The position numbers and the translations under genes were made by a program. From positions 1 through 6,766 of the forward strand of contig JBBRGA010000173.1 of assembly GCA_038241115.1 (NCBI GenBank): a stretch of DNA of 6,766 nt, in the 5' to 3' direction. The notes under the pieces are model-generated. The model did not search any database and was not told the DNA's origin. It was given only the letters and a program-made list of their open reading frames with translations. Origin of the DNA: JANYJJ01 sp038241115. GTDB lineage: Bacteria; Pseudomonadota; Gammaproteobacteria; Burkholderiales; Burkholderiaceae_C. Below are positions 1 to 4,828 of the stretch, piece after piece; the first letter of the stretch is position 1, and each line of letters begins with the position of its first letter.

Positions 1-10
1 CTACCTTCAC

Positions 11-16
11 AAGGAG
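11..16 (+). promoter_or_regulatory. Strong Shine-Dalgarno of the GIY-YIG gene
   Basis: AAGGAG lies seven bases before the ATG at 24. It is a near-consensus ribosome binding site at good spacing and fixes the start of the first gene. The promoter must lie left of the window. Confidence 0.8.
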
Positions 17-23
17 AAAGAAG

Positions 24-380
24 ATGGACTCTTCCGCCAATCAGGCGTCGCGCTCGGCGCGGCGGGTGGCCGCGCGCCAGGCGCGTGACGCCTTCCCGCC
101 CATGGGCATCTACGCCATCCGCGACCGCGCGAGCGGTCACCAACTGCTCGGCGCGAGCCGCAACGTGCACGCCTCGCTGAATCGCGTGCGCTTCGAACTG
201 CGCATGGGCAAGCACGCAGACCGCGTACTGCAGGCCGGGTGGAACCTCAGCGGCGCGGACGGACTCGCCTTCGAAGTGCTGGAACTCTTGAAGGAACGCG
301 AGGATGCGGATTTCGACTACGCGGGCGAACTGAAAGCGCTGGAGCAGATCCACCGCGAACTGCAAGGGATGACGCGATGA
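24..380 (+). CDS. Small stand-alone GIY-YIG-fold protein (118 aa)
   Basis: The protein is a single GIY-YIG-like domain behind a basic, Arg/Ala-rich N-terminal stretch (residues 1-25). The GIY motif is at residues 28-30 and is followed by AIRDRASG. The second motif reads LLG (41-43) rather than YIG, so the second tyrosine of canonical nucleases is missing. Conserved-looking positions follow: an N-R-x-R-F-E-L helix (53-59), GWN (72-74), FEVLE (83-87), and an acidic C-terminal helix with E102 and E107, either of which could be the metal-binding glutamate. GIY-YIG nucleases cut DNA using Tyr, Arg and Glu with a divalent metal; whether this one is active is uncertain given the LLG. Small GIY-YIG domains of this style are known beside or fused to bacterial regulators, which fits the MarR-type gene overlapping its end. 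The start is set by the AAGGAG at 11-16. No other nuclease or recombination gene is visible nearby. Confidence 0.75.
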   Translation: MDSSANQASRSARRVAARQARDAFPPMGIYAIRDRASGHQLLGASRNVHASLNRVRFELRMGKHADRVLQAGWNLSGADGLAFEVLELLKEREDADFDYAGELKALEQIHRELQGMTR

Positions 381-724
381 GCGGAGAAGCATTGCAAGCC
401 TGCATGGACCGGCACCTGGCGCACGCGGCGATGGTGTGCAGGCTGGACGACGAACTCGGCACGCATCACGGCTTGTCGTGGGCCGATTTCGTGCTGCTAA
501 CGGCGCTGGATGCCGCGCCTGAAGGCACGCCCGCAAAAGAACTCGCGCGCGCCTTGTTCATGCCGGCCTCGCAACTGCTGCTGCAACTGCTGCCGCTGGA
601 GAAGATCGGGCTGGTGGAGCGCGCTGAGGACAGCAACGGCAGGCGCTGCGTCAAGCTGCGCCCCCCAGGCCGGCGGCTGCTGCGCGAGGCGCGGGACACG
701 GCACAGAACGCTTGTGTGCTCTGA
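377..724 (+). CDS. MarR-type winged helix-turn-helix regulator, short, probably C-terminally truncated (115 aa)
   Basis: The start ATG at 377 overlaps the previous stop (ATGA) and has AAGGGA at 364-369, pointing to translational coupling. The same frame is open back to an ATG at 239, but that would run 140 bp inside the GIY-YIG gene and is unlikely. Residues 1-30 form a first helix. LSWADFVLLTAL (33-44) is the typical MarR helix 2. TPAKELARALFMPASQLLLQ (51-70) is the helix-turn-helix. LEKIGLVERAEDSNGRRCVKL (positions 74-94) is the recognition-helix end plus wing, followed by the usual G-R-x-L-L (98-102). MarR proteins are normally about 135-170 aa and dimerise through N- and C-terminal helices. 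This one stops just after REARDTAQNACVL, where the last helix should begin. The DNA downstream does not restore it in the other frames in an obvious way. It could be a truncated pseudogene, or a naturally short protein. Its target is unknown; autoregulation of the pair would be typical. Confidence 0.72.
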   Translation: MSGEALQACMDRHLAHAAMVCRLDDELGTHHGLSWADFVLLTALDAAPEGTPAKELARALFMPASQLLLQLLPLEKIGLVERAEDSNGRRCVKLRPPGRRLLREARDTAQNACVL

Positions 725-1090
725 ATTCGCCTCGGCGGCCATCTGTTGTAGAGCGAGCCAATCCGGCTCATGGGGATGAACGTGGGAACGCCACCCGGCG
801 GATGTCAGTTTTGGATCAACTCGCGCCGGCCACGACGACTGTGGGCTGTCACGCCCATGTTCGCGGAACGGCAACAAGCAAGGAGAAGTTCTACTCAATC
901 CACACGGCCGTCCCCTCCAGCTACCACCCTCGCGAGACCTCCTTCGGGTGCCTCGGCATGTAGACGACCGGCAGCTTCGGGGCGTCGAGCTCAATCGTGT
1001 CTATTCCGCGGATGGGTCGAAAACCCTCCGCCGACCGGACCGCCTGAAACACACGAAGTGCGTCAGCCCGGCGGGTAGCGCCATGCCTGG
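725..1090. other. 366-bp stretch with no convincing gene; possible decayed accessory DNA
   Basis: No frame here gives a recognisable protein with a plausible start and ribosome binding site. What can be seen: an abrupt end of the MarR-type frame at 724; an IS21-end-like motif at 803-820; a minus-strand frame open for about 60 codons between roughly 908 and 1100 without a good start; and a change to more T-rich sequence near 1090. Together these suggest a deletion or insertion scar, but no terminal inverted repeat pair or target-site duplication is visible. The promoter of the 1091 gene probably lies at the right end of this stretch or just inside the annotated start, since TTAAAAT occurs at 1095-1101. 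Confidence 0.45.
803..820. repeat. Motif resembling an IS21-family terminal repeat
   Basis: TGTCAGTTTTGGATCAAC reads on the minus strand as GTTGATCCAAAACTGACA. That form resembles the short direct repeats found near the ends of IS21-family elements. Only one copy is present and no istA or istB sequence is recognisable beside it. It may be a relic of an element end or a chance match. Confidence 0.25.
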
Positions 1091-1099
1091 ATGGTTAAA
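908..1099 (-). pseudogene. Possible gene remnant on the minus strand
   Basis: Read right to left, a frame stays open from just after a stop near 1100 to a stop at about 908. Its C-terminal part looks protein-like: ADALRVFQAVRSAEGF, then RPIRGIDTIELDAP, then KLPVVYMPRHPKEVSRGW. There is no ATG near its beginning; a GTG lies before FQAVRSAEGF. I do not recognise the family. If real, it would be the 3' end of a gene whose 5' part has been replaced by the gene that now starts near 1091. In GC-rich DNA an open frame of this length also occurs by chance. Confidence 0.2.
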
Positions 1100-2776
1100 A
1101 TTTGGTGTGCGCTTGCTCGGCAATTCTTCCTCTCTGACCTCATGTTTTCATTGTCTTTTTCAAGTTTTGGGCGCGCCTGGTTAAGCTTTCGTTGGCGTTT
1201 TCATCTGCGCTTTCGTTTGGCTTCGGTGGGAGTGGCTGGCGCTTTGTTCGGCCTGGTCAACGCTGATGCGTCGGCCCAAACATCAAGCCTTGCGCCAGCG
1301 CCAGCATCCGCAGGGTTGCGCACGGACAACGCCTTCGATGCAGCAGGTCTGACCACGGTGCCTTCGGTGGTGCGGATCAATGCCGAAGTGATCCGTCTGC
1401 CCGGCCGCGAGAACCTCGGGCTCTTGGGCACTTCCTACCTGCTGCAAGTGGCCCCGGATGTGTATTTCGGCCCGGCCGCTTACGGCGCTTTCAGTGGCCA
1501 GCGCGGTGGCTTTTTTACGGTGGGCGCCGAAGCTTCGGTGCGCCGCGCGGTGTCTGAATCTCTGGACCTGGAAGTCGGCATTTATGCGGGCGGCGGCGGC
1601 GGCGGTGCGGCGCCTGTGGGTGGTGGTTTGATGCTACGCACACACGCGGACCTGACGCGTGACTTTGGGGGCTACCGTGCGGGCTTGTCGGTCTCGCAAG
1701 TGCGCTTTCCGAACGGCCAAATTCGCAGCAACCAGCTTGGTTTGGTGTGGAGCACCGACACCGACTTCCGCTATCTCTCACGCGGGCGTTTGGCTGCATC
1801 GGGCTCGGCCTCTGAAGCAAGCAATGCCTCCATCATCGGTCGCACCGGCATGGGATTCGACCGGGTTCAGGCGGTGGCGGGGTTCTACAGCCCGCGCCCC
1901 GGTGTCACGCGCATCAGCGGCGCCCCGCTGACGGCGAAGATCGGTTTGGTGGGCGTGCGCATGGAACGTGCGCTCGGCGACAACAACTATTGGGGCATCG
2001 AAGCCGCCGGCGCTGGCAGCGGCGGTGTGGCGGGCTACGCCGAGTACCTTGCCACCCTGGGAACTGAGCGCGCGGTGTGGGCCGACCATTTGGTATTGGG
2101 CGCTCGCGCCGCGGTGGGCATGGGCGGCGGCGGTGATGTGAGCGTGGGCGGAGGTTTGCTGGTTAAGGCTGCGGGCTACGGCATCGTGCGGTTGACCCGC
2201 GACATGGGCATCACCCTGGAGGGCGGCTACACGCGCGCACCGCAGGGCAAGTTCCGGGCGTTTCATGCCACCGCCGCGCTCAACCTCATCTTGGACGACC
2301 CGTACGACACCTCTGCACCCGCGCGCACCAGTCGCAGCGAATGGGTGGGCGGCGTGTCGCGCTATCAAGCCGCGCGCAAAGACGGCACGGTGCGCAACCT
2401 CGACGCCGTCACGTTAAAAGTGAACCGCTTTGTGAATGACAAGCTCTATGTAACGGGCCAGGCCCACAGCGCGTTTGCCGGTGGCGCGGGTGGCTATTCG
2501 GTCGGCCTGTTCGGTGTGGGCACTCAGTGGCCCGTGTTCACGCGAACACGCGTGGGCGCAGAACTGCTGGCCGGTGCGGCGGGCGGCGGTGGCGTGGAAA
2601 CGCGCGGCGGCGCATTGGTGCAACCGATGGCGTATGTGGACTTTGAAGTCACACGGCAACTGTCGCTGCGCCTGAGCGGCGGCAAAGTGAAGTCCCTGCG
2701 CGGGCCGTTCAACAGCAACGTGATCGACATCAGCGTGGCCTTCCCGTTTGGGGTGACCAGTCATGCTTATCGTTGA
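1091..2776 (+). CDS. Exported glycine-rich protein with three repeated beta-rich modules, probable outer-membrane beta-barrel
   Basis: The frame encodes 561 residues. I do not recognise a named family. A Sec-type signal is visible: an Arg-rich n-region (about 28-43), hydrophobic SVGVAGALFGLVNADASAQ, and a likely cleavage at A60-S-A|Q63. The ATG at 1142 (Met18) is an alternative start giving a more normal signal length; neither start has a strong ribosome binding site, and TTAAAAT at 1095-1101 could be a -10 box favouring the later one. The mature part consists of short alternating hydrophobic/polar strands and Gly-rich turns, without further membrane helices. Three diverged copies of one module are recognisable: about 96-220, 258-401 and 417-554. 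Each contains a Y-x-G-x-A-x-x-A-F/G-x-G-x-x-G-G-F/Y segment and, about 30 residues later, a glycine block: AGGGGGGAAPVGGGLM (166-181), GMGGGGDVSVGGGLLV (343-358) and GAAGGGGVETRGGALV (495-510). An aromatic-poor LS-x-G-x(n)-G strand pair then ends each copy. An outer-membrane location is inferred from signal plus strand pattern. The downstream flavoprotein gene overlaps it by 14 bp. Confidence 0.75.
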   Translation: MVKIWCALARQFFLSDLMFSLSFSSFGRAWLSFRWRFHLRFRLASVGVAGALFGLVNADASAQTSSLAPAPASAGLRTDNAFDAAGLTTVPSVVRINAEVIRLPGRENLGLLGTSYLLQVAPDVYFGPAAYGAFSGQRGGFFTVGAEASVRRAVSESLDLEVGIYAGGGGGGAAPVGGGLMLRTHADLTRDFGGYRAGLSVSQVRFPNGQIRSNQLGLVWSTDTDFRYLSRGRLAASGSASEASNASIIGRTGMGFDRVQAVAGFYSPRPGVTRISGAPLTAKIGLVGVRMERALGDNNYWGIEAAGAGSGGVAGYAEYLATLGTERAVWADHLVLGARAAVGMGGGGDVSVGGGLLVKAAGYGIVRLTRDMGITLEGGYTRAPQGKFRAFHATAALNLILDDPYDTSAPARTSRSEWVGGVSRYQAARKDGTVRNLDAVTLKVNRFVNDKLYVTGQAHSAFAGGAGGYSVGLFGVGTQWPVFTRTRVGAELLAGAAGGGGVETRGGALVQPMAYVDFEVTRQLSLRLSGGKVKSLRGPFNSNVIDISVAFPFGVTSHAYR

Positions 2777-4172
2777 TCAGGGCGTTTTAAAAAGCCCCGC
2801 AGAGAGCGCCAGTTCGGCCAACCAAGGCGCGGTCCCCTCGCGCGCCTGCGTTGCCGTCATCGGCGGTGGCCCAGCCGGATTGATGGCCGCCGAAGTACTG
2901 GCCATGGGCGGCGCGCAGGTTGATGTGTTTGACGCCATGCCGTCGGTGGGTCGCAAGTTTTTGTTGGCCGGAAGAGGTGGTTTGAACCTCACCCATTCGG
3001 AAGCTTTTGAGCCCTTTGTCGAGCGCTATGCCGCGCGCAGTGCGCGCATTCAAACGATGCTGAATGTGTTCGGACCGGCTCAGCTGCGCGCCTGGGCTGC
3101 GGGCCTGGGCGTGGCTACCTTTGTGGGCAGCTCGGGCCGCGTTTTCCCCACCGATTTGAAGGCCGCACCGCTGCTGCGCGGCTGGCTGCAGCGTCTGCGT
3201 CAGCAGGGCGTGCGCTTTCACATGCGCCACCGCTGGTTGGGCTGGGACGGCCTCGGCGCGTTGAAGTTTTTGACTCCAAAAGGTGAGCGCAACGAGCGCT
3301 TCGACGCCGTTCTGCTGGCCCTGGGCGGCGGCAGTTGGGCGCGTTTGGGGTCCGATGGCGCCTGGGTGCCGTTGCTGCGTCAGCACGGTGTTGACGTGGC
3401 CGATTTGCTGCCGTCGAACTGTGGGTTTGATGTGCAAGGTGCGGCTGGGGCTGGGGCTGGGGTTGCGGACGCAGTCGTGGACGCGGTTGTAGACGCGGCT
3501 GTAGAAAAAGCAGGCGGTTGGTCCGAGCATTTCCGCAGCCGATTTGCCGGCCATCCGCTCAAAAACGTAGCGTTGCGGTTCCACGGTTTGAAGGGCGCTG
3601 AGTTCCATCAGGCGGGCGAGTTCGTCATTACCGAAGCCGGCGTGGAAGGCAACTTGATCTACGCGGCCTCAGGTCCGGTGCGCGATGCGGTTTTGGCGCA
3701 TGGCCAAGCCGTGGTTCACATTGATTTGCTGCCGCAACGAGATGCCTCCTTTGTGGCCGCCGAAGTGGCGCGCCCACGCGGCACTCGAAGCTTGTCCACC
3801 CACCTCAAAAGCCGCCTCGGGATCGACGGCGTCAAGGCCGCGCTGTTGTATGAATTGCTGCCACGTGAGGTCTTGAATCAACCGGCGGCATTGGCATTGG
3901 CCATCAAAGCCTTGCCGCTCACCTTGATTGCCGCCAGGCCCATCGACGAGGCCATCAGCAGCGCCGGTGGTGTGCGCTTTGAGGCCTTGGACGGCAACCT
4001 GATGTTGCAGGCGCAGCAAGGCGTGTTTTGCGCCGGCGAAATGCTCGACTGGGAAGCTCCGACCGGCGGCTATCTGCTGACTGCCTGCATGGCCAGCGGG
4101 CATTGCGCCGGGCAGGGCGTGCTGCGGTTTTTGCGTCAGGAAAGCGCCCTCACTCAAACCCCTTCGAACTGA
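2763..4172 (+). CDS. FAD-binding oxidoreductase of the HI0933 / TIGR03862 flavoprotein type (469 aa)
   Basis: This is a cytoplasmic flavoprotein of unknown substrate, related to the YhiN/HI0933 family. A dinucleotide-binding fold starts at CVAVIGGGPAGLMAAE (29-44), with GxGxxG at 34-39 and the ribose-binding acidic residue probably D57 in VDVFDAMP. The family signature GRKFLLAGRGGLNLTHSE is at 63-80; the G-R-G-G-L-N-L-T-H form, rather than GGGRCNLTN, points to the TIGR03862 branch. ALGGGSW (186-192) is the second FAD-contacting loop. The C-terminal GVFCAGEMLDWEAPTGGYLL (420-439) closes the FAD site. Unusual is residues 225-251, an Ala/Val/Asp/Gly-rich insertion between CGFDV and GWSEHF encoded by tandem DNA repeats; the family, as I recall it, joins these motifs almost directly. 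The start ATG at 2763 lies inside the upstream gene, with GGGGTGA at 2750-2756, so coupling is likely. No in-frame start lies between it and the FAD motif. The substrate and any link to the barrel protein are not evident. Confidence 0.9.
   Translation: MLIVDQGVLKSPAESASSANQGAVPSRACVAVIGGGPAGLMAAEVLAMGGAQVDVFDAMPSVGRKFLLAGRGGLNLTHSEAFEPFVERYAARSARIQTMLNVFGPAQLRAWAAGLGVATFVGSSGRVFPTDLKAAPLLRGWLQRLRQQGVRFHMRHRWLGWDGLGALKFLTPKGERNERFDAVLLALGGGSWARLGSDGAWVPLLRQHGVDVADLLPSNCGFDVQGAAGAGAGVADAVVDAVVDAAVEKAGGWSEHFRSRFAGHPLKNVALRFHGLKGAEFHQAGEFVITEAGVEGNLIYAASGPVRDAVLAHGQAVVHIDLLPQRDASFVAAEVARPRGTRSLSTHLKSRLGIDGVKAALLYELLPREVLNQPAALALAIKALPLTLIAARPIDEAISSAGGVRFEALDGNLMLQAQQGVFCAGEMLDWEAPTGGYLLTACMASGHCAGQGVLRFLRQESALTQTPSN
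3441..3503 (+). repeat. In-frame tandem repeats inside the flavoprotein gene
   Basis: Four hexamers (GCGGCT, GGGGCT, GGGGCT, GGGGTT at 3441-3464) are followed by GCG and then three 12-mers: GACGCAGTCGTG (3468-3479), GACGCGGTTGTA (3480-3491) and GACGCGGCTGTA (3492-3503). They encode AAGAGAGV-A and then DAVV, DAVV, DAAV (residues 227-247). Both unit lengths are multiples of three, so copy-number change keeps the frame. The segment looks like a surface-loop expansion by replication slippage. Confidence 0.85.
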
Positions 4173-4182
4173 CCCCACTGCC

Positions 4183-4260
4183 CATTTCCAATTCTCGATT
4201 TCCGATCCCCATTTGTCTTCATCCCAATTCTTGATTCCTGATTCCCGTTCTCCGCCGCCA
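4183..4260 (+). repeat. Degenerate heptameric lead-in to the tandem array
   Basis: Starting 11 bp after the flavoprotein stop, the sequence parses into loose 7-mers: CATTTCC, AATTCTC, GATTTCC, GATCCCC (4183-4210), a 15-base irregular piece (4211-4225), then AATTCTT, GATTCCT, GATTCCC, GTTCTCC, GCCGCCA (4226-4260). The second block is in phase with the regular array at 4261. The 15-base piece is two units plus one base, so the first block is shifted by one. It looks like an older, eroded part of the same heptamer region. Confidence 0.6.
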
Positions 4261-4575
4261 GTCTCACGTCTCACATCTCACGTCCCACGTCTCACGTCCC
4301 TCGTCCCACGTCTCACGTCCCTCGTCCCACGTCTCACGTCCCTCGTCCCTCGTGCCACGTGCCAAGTCACAAGTCACAAGTCACAAGTCACAAGTCACAA
4401 GTCACAAGTCACAAGTCACAAGTCATGAGTCACAAGTCATGAGTCCCCTGTCCCCTGTCCCCTGTCCCCTGTTCCCTGTCCCCTGTTCCCTGTTCCCTGT
4501 TCCCTGTTCCCTGTTCCCTGTTCCCCGTTCCCTGTTCCCCGTTCCCCGTTCCCCGTTCGCCGTTCCCCGTTCGCC
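4261..4575 (+). repeat. Heptanucleotide tandem array, 45 contiguous units with graded sequence change
   Basis: The 315 bp divide exactly into 45 units of 7 bp without any phase break. All but one (ATCTCAC at 4275) begin with GT. Block A, 4261-4365: GTCTCAC, GTCCCAC and GTCCCTC, with the 21-bp triplet GTCCCAC-GTCTCAC-GTCCCTC repeated three times (4282-4344), ending in the intermediates GTGCCAC and GTGCCAA. Block B, 4366-4442: eight GTCACAA in a row, then GTCATGA, GTCACAA, GTCATGA. Block C, 4443-4519: four GTCCCCT, then mostly GTTCCCT. Block D, 4520-4575: GTTCCCC mixed with GTTCCCT and GTTCGCC. From 4443 on, the + strand has no A for 133 bases. The last unit, GTTCGCC, runs into the dispersed repeat at 4566. 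Open frames across it (for example 4213-4428) are products of the repeat, not genes. Unit length not divisible by three fits a non-coding array. Its function is unknown; slippage is the likely origin. Confidence 0.95.
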
Positions 4576-4611
4576 CTGAGGTATCGAAGGGCCGGCGCAG
4601 CACATCAACAC
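4566..4611. repeat. Dispersed intergenic repeat, copy 1
   Basis: It begins CCCGTTCGCC, continues through the core CTGAGGTATCGAAGG (4576-4590) and GCGCAG, and ends CATCAACAC (4603-4611). The core matches the second copy at 4662-4676 exactly. CCCT at 4574-4577 and AGGG at 4588-4591 can pair as a short stem. Repeats of the form GTTCG-(N)-CTGAG-(N)-TCGAAGG are, to my knowledge, common between genes in Burkholderiales chromosomes. Its left end overlaps the last heptamers. Confidence 0.7.
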
Positions 4612-4651
4612 GTCAATGCAAACGGATTTGGTCTGCGTCAGTCCGCCCACC

Positions 4652-4700
4652 ACCGTTCGGACTGAGGTATCGAAGGCCAACGCAGGACTTCCATCAACAC
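4652..4700. repeat. Dispersed intergenic repeat, copy 2
   Basis: ACCGTTCGGA is followed by the 15-base core identical to copy 1 (4662-4676), then GCC-AACGCAG and CATCAACAC (4692-4700). It is in the same orientation as copy 1, with cores 86 bp apart. The similarity spans about 45 bp, including the tail, so it is a true duplicate rather than a shared core only. The 40 bp between the copies holds no recognisable signal. Confidence 0.7.
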
Positions 4701-4761
4701 CTCAGGATGATCGGAAACACCACCTCAACCCAAGCAGATGTTTGTTTGTGCTTTCAGTAAA

Positions 4762-4786
4762 GCAAACCGCGTTGGGTTTTGTTTGC
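4762..4786. promoter_or_regulatory. Inverted repeat in the tex leader
   Basis: GCAAAC (4762-4767) and GTTTGC (4781-4786) are complementary. An alternative shorter stem pairs AAACC (4764-4768) with GGTTT (4775-4779). The site lies about 45 bp before the tex start. It could be a weak leader hairpin or an operator-like site; the stems are short and may be chance. No convincing -35/-10 pair was found in 4701-4828. Confidence 0.25.
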
Positions 4787-4828
4787 ACCTTTCCTCCCGC
4801 TAAAAAACCATTTCGAGAGCTTTTCGTT

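Noticed and set aside
497..994. 165-codon minus-strand frame spanning the MarR end and the intergenic stretch
   Set aside because: It is antisense to the MarR coding part, Arg/Ser-rich, and shows no family motif.
1588..1606. GGC trinucleotide run as a phase-variation tract
   Set aside because: It is a frame-neutral glycine codon run within a glycine block that recurs in the other two modules with different codons; changes would not switch the gene off.
2787..3608. 273-codon minus-strand open frame
   Set aside because: It lies wholly opposite the flavoprotein gene, whose FAD motifs are clear; long antisense frames are normal in GC-rich coding DNA.
4173..4260. Rho-independent terminator after the flavoprotein gene
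   Set aside because: No GC-rich stem followed by a T run is present; the region is heptameric repeat.
4366..4442. CRISPR-like array of GTCACAA units
   Set aside because: Units are contiguous 7-mers with no spacers, and there is no cas gene.
4213..4579. Two overlapping + frames across the repeat array (repetitive Ser/His/Lys and Pro/Val/Leu proteins)
   Set aside because: They are produced by reading 7-bp repeats in three frames; composition is purely that of the array and there is no ribosome binding site.
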